Positions 52,563-62,133 are shown, numbered from the stretch's first letter. The stretch is DNA of 64,000 nucleotides from CAXXOK01 sp963663285 (GCA_963663285.2 CAXXNI010000004.1:124001-188000), one strand, 5' to 3'. The notes: generated from the letters alone by a model not told the origin. Made by a program: numbers and translations.

Positions 52563-52864
52563 ATACTGTTAAACACATCCGAAAAAAGAGCAAATAGAGA
52601 TTATGAAACAGTTGGAGCCGGATATAAGAAACCGGCGCCTTTCTATTTTGGGTATCAAAACCGGGCTGGCACCAGCGACCGCTGTGGCTAGCCTGTAACG
52701 CTTTGATATAGAAGCATCGTGTAGGATGTAATGGATACGCATACGCGGAGGTTTAAGCTGCAAAACGGTTGCCGTAAAAACGCAAAGCAATGTAACGATA
52801 CAAGTTGGGCGTTTGCAGATACGCTCTATAAGGGCATAATCAATTAGAACAATTGTTCTTATCG
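52563..52864. other. Region after the KAP gene without a supported gene
   Basis: Short frames on both strands lack start sites or family patterns. A repeated short motif (AAACCGGCGCC, CAAAACCGGGCTGG) and the palindromic GGCACCAGCGACC-type run are the only structure I see. It may hold decayed coding sequence. Confidence 0.3.
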
Positions 52865-53353
52865 TTATTCAATTCTTAAGTCCTTGTGTGTGTGGACTTT
52901 CAGTATCACAAACCTTGCAATCGGTTGAGCAATCAACGCTTCCACTGCAAAAGAAATGGAAAAGTTTCTGGGCCATTTATAGAAAAACCGCATGATCGGC
53001 TCCCAGCTGATTTGGCGGCTTCCGATCCAACTTCCAATTACGGTAAGAAAAACAGACATGAGCAAGACAGTACATAAAATATTAATCGTAACGGTTGCTG
53101 AAAAGCTATCATCCTGCTTAACAACTTTCTGCGTTAGCCATTCGGCAGGGCGGTACGTTAGGAACACAAGGGCGATTACGCTTAACCAAATAAAAGGAAG
53201 AATAGAGATAACATCCAACCAGACAGATAGATGAAAACCAATCTCGAAACAGGTTATCAGCGGCGCAATAATGTTTACGGAAATGACAGAAATAACGGCA
53301 ATAAACAATGCAAATTCGGGCTTGTTACGAGGCAGCTTCATGTTAAATTCCAT
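52865..53353 (-). CDS. DUF2798 family membrane protein
   Basis: 162 residues from the ATG at 53353, with GGGAG 11 bases upstream. Four hydrophobic helices are arranged as two similar halves, each with an Asn/Gly-bearing pattern (VNIIAPLITCFEIGFHLSVW; SVFLTVIGSWIGSRQI). This fits DUF2798, a small duplicated two-helix family of unknown function. A perfect terminator-like hairpin lies in its leader, between promoter and start codon. It sits in the AT-rich segment beside tRNA-Leu. Confidence 0.75.
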   Translation of the reverse strand: MEFNMKLPRNKPEFALFIAVISVISVNIIAPLITCFEIGFHLSVWLDVISILPFIWLSVIALVFLTYRPAEWLTQKVVKQDDSFSATVTINILCTVLLMSVFLTVIGSWIGSRQISWEPIMRFFYKWPRNFSISFAVEALIAQPIARFVILKVHTHKDLRIE

Positions 53354-53381
53354 TAATGTGTTTACTCCCTTCAATTTAAAC

Positions 53382-53419
53382 AAAAAAGCGTAGAATCCGT
53401 TAGGATTCTACGCTTTTTT
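53382..53419. terminator. Perfect 17-bp palindromic terminator/attenuator
   Basis: AAAAAAGCGTAGAATCC (53382-53398) and its exact complement (53403-53419) flank a GTTA loop. Both ends carry A6/T6, so it could terminate transcription in both directions. On the minus strand it lies about 11 bases after the predicted start of the DUF2798 transcript. Confidence 0.85.
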
Positions 53420-53436
53420 GGCTGGCTAACTTGTAT

Positions 53437-53465
53437 ATTTTATCAGGTTGTTGTTAGATAGTCAA
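53437..53465 (-). promoter_or_regulatory. Promoter of the DUF2798 gene
   Basis: On the minus strand TTGACT (53465-53460), 17 bases, TAAAAT (53442-53437). Transcription near 53430 would run at once into the terminator hairpin at 53382-53419. The rest of 53466-53800 shows no supported gene; a 74-codon frame at 53448 runs antisense across the promoter. Confidence 0.55.
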
Positions 53466-53800
53466 TTCGATAGTATCCTTGATGCAGCATCAAATGCAGC
53501 GATTCCAAATGCAGCATTTTTAACGGTATATAATTTCAATCATCAGACCGTGGCACCGCGATACAGCTGCTTTAGGTTGGAAGAAATGGACGCGCCTGTG
53601 AGACGTTTACGCTGTGAAGCAACTACAATGATGCTAGAAGGACTAACAAAAAAGAATGTTTATCCTCCTTAGCTGCCTTCCCGTCGCAAATGGTTTAGGG
53701 CAATACGGTGGGGATCGAGTAAGATTTATGGAAAAAGTATTATAACGGATGCAAATTGAAGGTTGGATTATGCATTATAGAATGGAAATACGCTATTAAA

Positions 53801-53838
53801 AACAGCCCAAGTGAAACAATCATTTCACTTGGGCTGTT
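53801..53838 (-). terminator. Terminator of the tRNA-Leu gene
   Basis: On the minus strand AACAGCCCAAGTGAAA pairs with TTTCACTTGGGCTGTT around a six-base loop, followed by TTTAATAG. It starts directly after the tRNA CCA end. Confidence 0.9.
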
Positions 53839-53839
53839 G

Positions 53840-53923
53840 TGGTGCGATCGACGGGACTTGAACCCGTACCCTTATCGGACACGCCCCTCAAACGTGCGCG
53901 TATGCCAATTCCGCCACGATCGC
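53840..53923 (-). tRNA. tRNA-Leu (anticodon GAG)
   Basis: 84 bases including an encoded CCA end. The acceptor stem GCGATCG / CGATCGC, the D arm GGCGGAATTGGCA, the anticodon loop TTGAGGG (anticodon GAG, with stem CACGT/GCGTG), a variable arm and TPsiC arm GGGTTCAAGTCCC are all visible. Its 3' end faces the AT-rich segment, a common attachment site for integrated elements. Confidence 0.95.
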
Positions 53924-54285
53924 AAATAGAGCAACGTTGATATTATATGCATAATGGGCGTGAATGTCAACATTTTTCCGAGGTAAGGCGGAAAAACGCG
54001 GAGATGGGAGGCCGGGCAAACATAGGAAGGCATGAAGGTTTACGGCTGAGGTAATACACGGCGAAAACAAAGCAACGCATTGCTTGCCCGCCACCCTCCT
54101 GTAAAAACAGCGGCGGAGGAGCAGGCGATAGGCCTAGCAGCACGCAAAAAGGCGACGCAAACTGCCGCGGCGCGGGGAGGCAAACAGCGCAGATGCGGGT
54201 AAAACAGAATGTTGATAAAATAGACCAAACGCCATAAATACGCACATGTAACCGGAAGGGTGCATATATATAGGAAGAAAACAGT

Positions 54286-54314
54286 TTGCAAAAAGGGTGT
54301 AAAAATGGTATAAT
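54286..54314 (+). promoter_or_regulatory. Promoter of gyrB
   Basis: TTGCAA (54286-54291), 17 bases, TATAAT (54309-54314). The start falls near 54321, giving a leader of about 135 bases before the GTG. The upstream 53924-54285 holds no gene that I can support. Confidence 0.7.
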
Positions 54315-54455
54315 AAACCGTTGAAAAACTTTGTTTTTCAAAGCATGGCGCGGCAATGGCGGAGCGTTTTCCGCCTTTTGTGCGGATACGGGCGAAAGCC
54401 GCTCGTAGCCGCACAAAATGGACGAAGCCGCGCGCCTAAAGGAGTGTATCATTCG

Positions 54456-56495
54456 GTGCAAAACAACTCTCCCGAAAACGAACTGAACCAGCAGCCCCAG
54501 CCCGACGCGCAGGCGGAAGTGCAAAACGGCGCCGCGGCTGAAAATGCCCTGCAAAGTGCGACCGCCGTAAAGCAAAACGTTTACGACGAAAACCAGATTC
54601 AGGTGCTGGAAGGGCTGGAGGCGGTGCGCAAACGCCCCGGCATGTATATCGGCTCTACGGATTACCGCGGTCTGCACCATTGCGTGTACGAAATTGTGGA
54701 TAACGCCGTGGACGAGGCGCTGGCGGGCTATTGCAGTAATATTAATATTACCCTGCACAAAGACGGCTCCTGCGAAGTGCGCGATGATGGCCGCGGCTTC
54801 CCCGTGGGCAACCACCCCAAGCTGGGGCGACCCGCGGTGGAAGTGTGCCTTACGGTGCTGCACGCGGGCGGCAAATTCGGCGGCGAAGGCTACAAGGTCT
54901 CCGGCGGTTTGCACGGCGTGGGCGCCAGCGTGGTAAACGCGCTGTCCAGCCATTTAATGGTTACCGTGTGGCAGGACGGCAAGATCTACCAGCAGGAGTA
55001 CGAGCGCGGCAAGGTGCTCTACGATTTAAAGGTGGTCGGCGAAACCACCGAAACCGGCACGGCCATCCGCTTTTGGCCGGATGTGAAGAGCGCGGAAAAC
55101 CCGGATGGCATATTTGAAACCGGGCTGTTCCAGTTCAGCATTTTAACGGTACGCATGCGCGAGATGGCGTTCTTGAACAAGGGCATCCGCATTGCGATTA
55201 CCGACGAGCGGGATACGCCCCCCACCGCGAAGGTGTACCACTACGAGGGCGGCATCCGCGAATTCGTAAAATACTTAAACAAAAATAAACAGGTGCTCTT
55301 CCCCGACCCCATTTACATTGAGGGTCTGGTGAACGATACTAGCGTGGAAGTGGCTTTCCAGTATAACGACGGCTATCAGGAGAACATTTTCTCCTTTGCC
55401 AACAACATCCACACGCCCGAGGGCGGCACGCACCTGACCGGTTTTTCCACCGGCCTGACCCGCGCCATTAACGATTATGGCCGTAAGTTCAAACTGCTGC
55501 GCGATAACGAACCCAACCTGAAAAGCGAGGATATCCGCGAGAGCTTGGCCGCCATCGTAAGCGTAAAGCTGCGCGAGCCGCAGTTTGAAGGGCAAACCAA
55601 GAGCAAGCTGGGTAACAGCGAAACGCGCACGATTGTGGATAATCTCGTCAACACCAACGTTACGCTGTTTTTGGGCGAAAACCCGGCGATCGGCCGCGGC
55701 ATACTGGACCGCTGCATCGGCGCGGCGCGCGCCCGCGAAGCCGCCCGTAAAGCCCGCGAGCTGACCCGACGCAAGAGTGTGCTGGAAAGCGCATCCATGC
55801 CCGGCAAGCTGGCCGACTGCACCGAGCGTAACCCCGCCAAGTGCGAAATCTTCCTGGTCGAGGGTGACAGCGCCGGCGGTAGCGCCAAAACGGGGCGCGA
55901 CCGTATGTTCCAGGCCATTCTTCCGCTGCGCGGTAAAATCCTGAACGTGGAAAAGGTACGCATCGACCGGGCGCTGGCCAATGCCGAAATCAAAGCGATG
56001 ATCACGGCGTTCGGCTGCGGCTACGGCGACGAGTTCAATTTGGAAAAACTGCGCTATCACCGCATCGTCTGCATGACGGACGCCGACGTGGATGGCGCGC
56101 ACATCCGCATCCTCATGCTCACCTTCTTTTACCGCTACATGCGGCCGCTGGTGGAAAAGGGCTATGTGTACATCGCCATGCCCCCGCTGTACAAGGTGAC
56201 CAAGAGCAAAAAGGAATACTACGTCTACAACGACGAGGAGCTGGAAAAGCTGATGGCCGAAATCGGCCGCGATCCCAAGCCCGAAATACAGCGCTACAAG
56301 GGCCTTGGCGAAATGAGCAGCGAGCAGTTGTGGCAAACCACCATGAACCCCGAAACCCGTACCATGATGCAGGTGAATCTGGAAGACGCGATTGCCGCCG
56401 ACGAGATTATGACCCTGCTGATGGGCGATCAGGTGGAGCCGCGCAAGGAGTTTATCGAAGAAAATGCCAAGCTCGTTACCGACCTTGACATTTAA
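54456..56495 (+). CDS. gyrB: DNA gyrase subunit B
   Basis: 679 residues from the GTG at 54456, with AAAGGAG 11 bases upstream; an open frame to 54321 would start at the transcription start itself. A 40-residue Gln/Asn/Ala-rich extension precedes IQVLEGLEAVRKRPGMYIGS. The GHKL ATP site (EIVDNAVDEALAGY, GLHGVGASVVNALS), the TOPRIM motif EGDSAGGSAKTGRDR and DADVDGAHIR, and the C-terminal QRYKGLGEM are intact. It drives ATP-dependent supercoiling with GyrA. A 1.17-kb repeat region separates it from gyrA. Confidence 0.96.
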   Translation: MQNNSPENELNQQPQPDAQAEVQNGAAAENALQSATAVKQNVYDENQIQVLEGLEAVRKRPGMYIGSTDYRGLHHCVYEIVDNAVDEALAGYCSNINITLHKDGSCEVRDDGRGFPVGNHPKLGRPAVEVCLTVLHAGGKFGGEGYKVSGGLHGVGASVVNALSSHLMVTVWQDGKIYQQEYERGKVLYDLKVVGETTETGTAIRFWPDVKSAENPDGIFETGLFQFSILTVRMREMAFLNKGIRIAITDERDTPPTAKVYHYEGGIREFVKYLNKNKQVLFPDPIYIEGLVNDTSVEVAFQYNDGYQENIFSFANNIHTPEGGTHLTGFSTGLTRAINDYGRKFKLLRDNEPNLKSEDIRESLAAIVSVKLREPQFEGQTKSKLGNSETRTIVDNLVNTNVTLFLGENPAIGRGILDRCIGAARAREAARKARELTRRKSVLESASMPGKLADCTERNPAKCEIFLVEGDSAGGSAKTGRDRMFQAILPLRGKILNVEKVRIDRALANAEIKAMITAFGCGYGDEFNLEKLRYHRIVCMTDADVDGAHIRILMLTFFYRYMRPLVEKGYVYIAMPPLYKVTKSKKEYYVYNDEELEKLMAEIGRDPKPEIQRYKGLGEMSSEQLWQTTMNPETRTMMQVNLEDAIAADEIMTLLMGDQVEPRKEFIEENAKLVTDLDI

Positions 56496-56516
56496 GAATC
56501 TATCCGATTCTTGAAA

Positions 56517-57610
56517 GGTTTCGCACCTGCGGGTGCGAGCGGGGGAGGTGTCTGCGGACACCCCAAAGGGCTTTCCGGTCGCCCTTTGGAAACCTTCGGG
56601 GCTTACGGCAGTGAAGGGGCGCGAAACTCCCCCTTGCAATACGGAAAAGTCGTCCGCCGCGCCTATGGCAGCGCCGACCGACAAGCCCGTATTCCTGCGG
56701 CGGGAGCCCCGCACCCCCGAAGTGACAGCCTGTAAGCGGGGTAGAAACCCTTAGCAAGGGGCTGTGCCGGCGAGTATGTTAGGTTTCGCACCTGCGGGTG
56801 CGAGCAAGGGCTTTCCGCTCGCCCCTGCACCCTTCGGGGCTTACGGCAGGATTGGGGCGCGAAACTCCCCCTTGCAATACGGAAAAGTCGTCCGCCGCGC
56901 CTATGGCAGCGCCGACCGACAAGCCCGTATTCCTGCGGCGGGAGCCCCGCACCCCTGAAGCGACAGCGCGTAAGCGGAAAGAACTCGCACAGAGGATATG
57001 CTCGTTGTAGGAGCCTCGCACTCCCGAAGCGACAAAAGAAAACCTTGGCAGGGTAGCCCCCTGTAAGCGGAAAAAGACCCGCTGGCGGAACTTGATCTTT
57101 TTGAAATTACTAACCCGTTACTTGGGAAGAGCCATGCAAGCAAGGGCAACGGATTTGTCGCCAGCCTGAGCGAGCATGCTTCTCAAAACGGAATCCTTTC
57201 TCACAGAAGAAAGCGAACGTTGGATAACGGATTTTTCCCCTTTCGCCGAAACCCACGCAGGCGGAGCGCGATACGGGTCGCACCGCAGGCGTACAGGTTT
57301 GTCGGCCAAGCCGCCAATGGCGGCGACGGACGACTTTTACGGTACGCCAAGGGCAACCCGCAGCGCGTATACCGCCGCCGGTGATGGCGAAACCCGAAGG
57401 ATGACAAAGGGCGAGCGGAAAGCCCTTTGGACGCGCCCACAGGCGCGGAACCCTTTTGCCCGCAGGGGCGGAACCCTGCACCCGCAGCGCGTATTATACC
57501 GCCGCCGGTGATGGCGAAACCCGAAGGATTACAAAGGGCGAGCGGAAAGCCCTTTGGACGCGCCCACAGGCGCGGAACCCTTTGCCGCAGGGGCGGAACC
57601 CTTTGCACTT
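56517..57610. repeat. Direct and inverted repeats between gyrB and gyrA
   Basis: Two direct copies A (56517-56740) and B (56782-56978) share a 102-bp identical core (56616-56717 and 56854-56955). Near 57280-57360 a diverged copy runs in the inverse orientation. Then two ~120-bp direct copies (57360-57480 and 57484-57606), built around GGCGAGCGGAAAGCCCTTTG-like sequence, are also related by inversion to the AAAGGGCTTTCCGGTCGCCC part of copy A. Frames across it only follow the repeat. The region could fold into a large RNA structure or slow transcription from gyrB to gyrA. Confidence 0.75.
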
Positions 57611-57662
57611 GATAATGAATAAACTGTATTTGAAAACAGGTTGGCAAAGAAGGAGAATATGA

Positions 57663-60236
57663 ATGTCTGAGATTCAGGACAAGCTGATACCCACCAATCT
57701 GGAAACGGAAATGAAAACATCGTTCATCAGCTATGCGATGGCGGTTATCATCAACCGTGCGCTGCCGGATGTGCGCGACGGCTTGAAACCGGTGCACCGC
57801 CGCATTCTGTATGCGATGAACGAGTTGGGCATGACGCCGGATAAACCGTTCCGTAAAAGCGCGCGTATCGTGGGTGACGTGCTTGGTAAATACCACCCCC
57901 ACGGCGATAGCAGCGTGTACGACGCGATGGTGCGTCTGGCGCAGAACTTTAACATCCGCTATATGCTGGTGGAAGGGCAGGGTAACTTCGGCTCGGTAGA
58001 CGGCGATGGAGCGGCCGCCATGCGTTACACCGAGGCGCGTATGGCCAAGCTGACCATGCACCTGCTGGGCGAGATTGACAAGGACACCGTCGATTTTTAC
58101 CCCAACTTTGATGAAACCCTCATGCAGCCGACCGTGCTGCCCAGCCGTTTCCCCAACCTGCTGGTCAACGGCTCCAGCGGCATTGCCGTGGGCATGGCGA
58201 CCAACATCCCCCCGCACAACCTGCGCGAGGTGGTGGACGGCTGCGTATATATGATTAATAACCCGGAGTGCACCGTAGATGACCTGATGCAGTTCATCAA
58301 AGGGCCGGACTTCCCCACCGGCGGCCTGATTTTGGGGCATAGCGGTATCCGTGCGGCGTACCACACGGGGCGCGGCCGTGTGCTGATGCGCGCCCGTACC
58401 GAAGTGGAACCCATGACGCTGAACCGCCAGCGCATCGTGATTACGGAAATCCCCTACATGGTCAACAAGGCCAAGATGGTGGAAAAAATCGCCGAGTTGG
58501 TACACGAAAAGCGCGTGGACGGCATCAGCGACATCCGCGACGAGAGCGACCGCAACGGTATGCGCGTGGTTATCGAGCTGAAACGCGATGTAAACCCGCA
58601 GGTGGTGCTCAACTTCCTGTACAAGCACACGCAGCTGCAGGAAACCTTCGGCGTCAACATGCTGGCGCTGGTGGATAACGAGCCCAAGGTGCTCAACCTG
58701 CGGGAGATGCTGTTCCACTACATCCGCCACCAGAAGGATGTAGTCACCCGCCGCACGCAATACGACCTGAACAAGGCCGAAGCACGCGCGCACATTTTGG
58801 AAGGCCTCATCAAGGCGCTGGATCACATCGACGAGATCGTGCAGATCATCAAATCGTCCAGCGATGTGGGCACGGCACGCGCCGCGCTGATCGAGCGCTT
58901 CGCGTTTAGCGAAAAGCAGGCGCAGGCCATACTGGACATGCGCCTTGCCCGCCTGACGGGGCTGGAGCGCGATAAGCTGATGGCCGAATATCAGGAGCTG
59001 CAAAAGCAGATCGCTTACTTTAAGAGCCTGCTGGCGGATGAAACGTTGCTGATGGGCGTGGTGAAAACCGAAATGACCGCCATCCGCGATAAATTTGCCG
59101 ATGAACGCCGCACGGAGCTGACCATTATGGAAGGCGAAATCGACATCGAGGATTTGATTCAGCCGGATGATATGGTCGTCACCATGACGAACTTCGGCTA
59201 CATCAAGCGCCTGCCCAAGTCCACCTACCGGGCGCAGCACCGCGGCGGCCGCGGCGTAAGCGGCATGAGCACGCGCGATGAGGACTTTGTAAAGCGGCTG
59301 ATTATTGTAAACACGCATGAAGAGATTATGTTCTTCACCAATCAGGGGCGCGTGTACAGCCTGAAATGCTACCAGATTCCGGAGGCCGGGCGCGCGGCGC
59401 GCGGGCTGGCGATTGTGAACCTGCTGGCGCTTTCCGGCGAAGAAAAGGTAACGGCGATGATTCCCGTGCCCAAGGATTTGGAAGACCATAACCTGGTCAT
59501 GATGACGCGGGACGGCTATATTAAAAAGACGCCGTACGAGGATTTTGCCAACATCCGCAAAAACGGTTTGATCGCTCTGTCTTTGAACGAAGGCGACGAG
59601 CTGGTGGGCGTGGAGCTGACCGACGGCAGCCAGAGCCTACTGCTGGGCAGCCGCATGGGTAAAGCCATCCGCTTCAGCGAGGAGAATATCCGCGCGATGG
59701 GGCGCACCGCACGTGGCGTGCACGCCATGAAGCTGGCCGAAGACGATGAAATGATCGACATGAGCGTCGTAACCGAAGGGTCGAAGGTGCTCTCCATCAC
59801 CGAAAACGGCTACGGCAAGCTGACCGACCCCGAGGCGTACCGCGAGCAGAGCCGCAACGGCAAGGGCATCAAGGCCATGAGCCTGAGCGAAAAAACAGGC
59901 CGGATGGTTGCCCAGCTGACCGTGAACGAGAATGAGGACATTATGCTGATGACGGACGATGGCACCATCATCCGTATGGCGGCTGCCGACATCCGCGAAA
60001 CGGGGCGTAACGCGCAGGGTGTGCGGCTGATGCGCATCGCCGAAGGCGCGCAGATCGTGACTGTGGCCCGTGCCGAGCAAGAAGAGGAAGAGCCTGACGA
60101 GGAGGCGCTGGAGGAAGCCGTAGAGGCGATTACCCAAAGCGATGAAGACGTGATCGGCGAAAACAAGGATACCGCCTTTGACGCGGGCGACGAGGACGAA
60201 AAGAAATCCGAGCCAGAGGACGACGGCGAAATCTAA
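57663..60236 (+). CDS. gyrA: DNA gyrase subunit A
   Basis: 857 residues from the ATG at 57663 with AAGGAGAA upstream. SYAMAVIINRALPDVRDGLK, the GDVLGKYHPHGDSSVYDAMV quinolone-region segment and AAMRYTEARM with the catalytic tyrosine are intact. The C-terminal beta-propeller shows repeated blades and a GyrA box-like QRGGRGVSG variant (AQHRGGRGVSGMST). The protein ends in an acidic tail rich in Glu and Asp, typical of regulation of wrapping. Its own leader is the repeat-rich spacer, so it may use a separate promoter. Confidence 0.97.
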   Translation: MSEIQDKLIPTNLETEMKTSFISYAMAVIINRALPDVRDGLKPVHRRILYAMNELGMTPDKPFRKSARIVGDVLGKYHPHGDSSVYDAMVRLAQNFNIRYMLVEGQGNFGSVDGDGAAAMRYTEARMAKLTMHLLGEIDKDTVDFYPNFDETLMQPTVLPSRFPNLLVNGSSGIAVGMATNIPPHNLREVVDGCVYMINNPECTVDDLMQFIKGPDFPTGGLILGHSGIRAAYHTGRGRVLMRARTEVEPMTLNRQRIVITEIPYMVNKAKMVEKIAELVHEKRVDGISDIRDESDRNGMRVVIELKRDVNPQVVLNFLYKHTQLQETFGVNMLALVDNEPKVLNLREMLFHYIRHQKDVVTRRTQYDLNKAEARAHILEGLIKALDHIDEIVQIIKSSSDVGTARAALIERFAFSEKQAQAILDMRLARLTGLERDKLMAEYQELQKQIAYFKSLLADETLLMGVVKTEMTAIRDKFADERRTELTIMEGEIDIEDLIQPDDMVVTMTNFGYIKRLPKSTYRAQHRGGRGVSGMSTRDEDFVKRLIIVNTHEEIMFFTNQGRVYSLKCYQIPEAGRAARGLAIVNLLALSGEEKVTAMIPVPKDLEDHNLVMMTRDGYIKKTPYEDFANIRKNGLIALSLNEGDELVGVELTDGSQSLLLGSRMGKAIRFSEENIRAMGRTARGVHAMKLAEDDEMIDMSVVTEGSKVLSITENGYGKLTDPEAYREQSRNGKGIKAMSLSEKTGRMVAQLTVNENEDIMLMTDDGTIIRMAAADIRETGRNAQGVRLMRIAEGAQIVTVARAEQEEEEPDEEALEEAVEAITQSDEDVIGENKDTAFDAGDEDEKKSEPEDDGEI

Positions 60237-60261
60237 GGGTATTGAATGGAATAAGCATATT

Positions 60262-60291
60262 GGGGGGCGGAAGCAATTGCTTCCGCCCCCC
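60262..60291 (+). terminator. Perfect palindrome after gyrA
   Basis: GGGGGGCGGAAGCAA followed by its exact complement TTGCTTCCGCCCCCC, 25 bases after the stop. It has no loop or U tract, so its stem must open at the centre; it probably marks the operon's end. Confidence 0.6.
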
Positions 60292-60292
60292 C

Positions 60293-60647
60293 AGCTTTCT
60301 GAAAAAGACCCATCTGCGGTGTCAACTGCGGGTTGGCAAGGAGCATCACTTACGCACGGTAAGCTCAGCTCCTTGCCACCCTTGTTTCCTAGCATCTGCG
60401 CCTTTTTGAGCAAGCTGGGGGTGGATGATTTTATTTACGGCTTTTTGGAGCAGGCAGGGCTTAGTGTTTTCCGTATGGATAAATGCATCCGCGTCCTCGT
60501 TGCCCTCTCCATCCGGCCAAGCCGACGGATATTGTAAAGCCACCGTTGCCCTCCCTATTATCCGCGTGAAACGCGGATAAACCGGGTCAAGGGCACTGCC
60601 CTTGCCGGGGGTGAGGGGGTGGAACCCCTGTAAAAGAATGATCGAAA
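60293..60647. repeat. Composite dispersed repeat (second copy)
   Basis: 60293-60420 is a hairpin element like that at 14315-14440, with GAAAAAG and CTTTTTGAGCAAGCT at its ends and a central CACTTACGCACGGTAAGCT. 60552-60630 repeats the second module with TATCCGCG-TGAAA-CGCGGATA and the CAAGGGC-ACT-GCCCTTG stem. It sits between the ends of convergent gyrA and the flavoprotein gene. Confidence 0.75.
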
Positions 60648-61331
60648 TCATTCCTCCCGATAGGGTTTTCGGTATAAATCCTTTTGTTTCAGCCCGTTCT
60701 TTTTAACAGCGTAACGCCAACCGATGCTGGCCATGGCGTAGTATATTTTTGCGGGGATTCCTGCGCCGATATAGACATCACTTGCAACGTCCGGCAGTAA
60801 AACGGAATGTTTAATGTTGTCAAAAGTGCGATTTAAACGTTCCCTTGTCTTTTTCATAAACGGAGCATCTAAGGTGTTTTGCAGCATACCGCCGCCGCCG
60901 ATCAGGATATTAAAGCCATACACAGCGCCCACTTTATATGAAAAGCTCTTGATTACTTGGGCGGCTTCCAGATTGATTTCCGGTTCGGCAAAGCCGCAAT
61001 TGATTATGGTATAAAGCCGGGCTTCTTTGACAAGCCCGCCGTTTTCATTTAAATAGGTTCCAAAATCCTGTAAAAACCGAATCAGGATACCGGGCAGGCA
61101 AAACACATAAAGGGGAAAAACAAAAACGATGGCATCGGCGTTTGTCATCTTTTGGTAGGCAAGGGCTGTTTCATTTTTTGTAATGCTTTCGCGCACATTG
61201 ATGATTTCAGCTGCAATTTGTTCGCATTCTACTCTACTGGCAAGCATTTTGGCAAGGAACTCGGACGCAGCCGTGTTCTTGGCGGGTTTCGGGCTGGCGG
61301 ATAGGATTACGATGCTTTTTTTCCCGCTCAC
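60648..61331 (-). CDS. Flavodoxin-like NAD(P)H-dependent oxidoreductase
   Basis: 227 residues. VILSASPKPAKNTAASEFLA is the FMN phosphate loop, and FVFPLYVFCLPGILIRFLQD and CGFAEPEINLEAAQVI are further fold segments. The family includes NADPH-dependent FMN reductases and flavodoxin_2-type quinone reductases. It starts at 61331 as ATGA overlapping the upstream gene's stop at 61328, so both are one unit. Substrate unknown. Confidence 0.8.
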   Translation of the reverse strand: MSGKKSIVILSASPKPAKNTAASEFLAKMLASRVECEQIAAEIINVRESITKNETALAYQKMTNADAIVFVFPLYVFCLPGILIRFLQDFGTYLNENGGLVKEARLYTIINCGFAEPEINLEAAQVIKSFSYKVGAVYGFNILIGGGGMLQNTLDAPFMKKTRERLNRTFDNIKHSVLLPDVASDVYIGAGIPAKIYYAMASIGWRYAVKKNGLKQKDLYRKPYREE

Positions 61332-61882
61332 AGCTGACCACCAACCCTTTCAAAAGTTACGCCGTCAAGCGCTTCAAACAACTGTGCTTCATTGTTATTC
61401 CAAATCAACACTTCGATATTGGATCTGTGCTTCTTTGCAATATCCACGAATAATTGCTTGTCAAAGTTGTCGAGCTGCTCGCCATAGCCAATCATCAGCT
61501 GCTTGGGGTTGGTTTGATAGCGGCCCGGGTGCATGGTTGAGCCGTCTTTGCGTATTTCAAAAAAGGGCAGAGCATTCGGTATCCAACGGTCAAGCGTATT
61601 TTTGATGTTTGCCGAATATTGCCCGTAAACGACTGGCGACAGTGTGATCACCACATCGCTGTTCATCGTTTTTCGGTTGATTTCATCCATTAGATCGCTG
61701 ATTAAACACTCACCTGGCTTTTTGATCCAACAGCCAAAGCAGCCAATGCAGTAGGCAAGATCACCTTTGTTGATATTGATGGTTTCAAGATCATACCCTT
61801 TGAAATAGGCAAGAATGCTGGTGTAGAGCGACTGAAACTGTTCTGTTTTAAACTCTCCATCCGTCAGGATAACAGCTTTCAC
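61328..61882 (-). CDS. Flavodoxin-fold NAD(P)H oxidoreductase
   Basis: 184 residues with KAVILTDGEFKTEQFQSLYT at the N-terminus and the Cys-rich YCIGCFGCWIKKPGECLISD segment typical of the iron-sulfur flavoprotein / NAD(P)H oxidoreductase family. VVYGQYSANIKNTLDRWIPN lies near the flavin site. The two flavodoxin-like neighbours overlap by 4 bp and are probably co-expressed, perhaps reducing a shared acceptor. The 250 bases upstream (61883-62133) hold no gene I can support. Confidence 0.8.
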   Translation of the reverse strand: MKAVILTDGEFKTEQFQSLYTSILAYFKGYDLETININKGDLAYCIGCFGCWIKKPGECLISDLMDEINRKTMNSDVVITLSPVVYGQYSANIKNTLDRWIPNALPFFEIRKDGSTMHPGRYQTNPKQLMIGYGEQLDNFDKQLFVDIAKKHRSNIEVLIWNNNEAQLFEALDGVTFERVGGQL

Positions 61883-62133
61883 CAGTTACCATCTCCTCAA
61901 CAAATGATCAACAGCTTTTGATGCGGCCTCTGTTGGAGTGACGTTTTTACGATTGTATTTATTACGGAGCTGCCATAGTGGGCCAGGTTCTTCTCTACGG
62001 TATTCTGCTTTTACCCTCCATTATGGGTCCATTTGCGTTTTTCCTGCGCCTTCGCTAAGAAGCTGTGCGAGCCTTACAAGCTACCTTCTCTGTTCGTTTC
62101 GAAGTTGCTGTTCGCTGCATCGCGCTTCCTGCC

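Noticed and set aside
53448..53672. 74-codon plus-strand frame
   Set aside because: It runs antisense over the DUF2798 promoter, has no ribosome site and no recognisable family.
54321..54455. Upstream in-frame extension of gyrB
   Set aside because: It would begin at the transcription start with a TTG and no ribosome site; the GTG at 54456 has AAAGGAG.
55275..56714. 479-codon minus-strand frame
   Set aside because: Antisense to gyrB, which is intact; its Ala/Gly/Arg-rich sequence has no recognisable domain.
57201..59489. 762-codon minus-strand frame across the spacer and gyrA
   Set aside because: It is antisense to the strongly conserved gyrA and reads as His/Arg/Ala-rich sequence; such frames arise from GC-rich codon bias.
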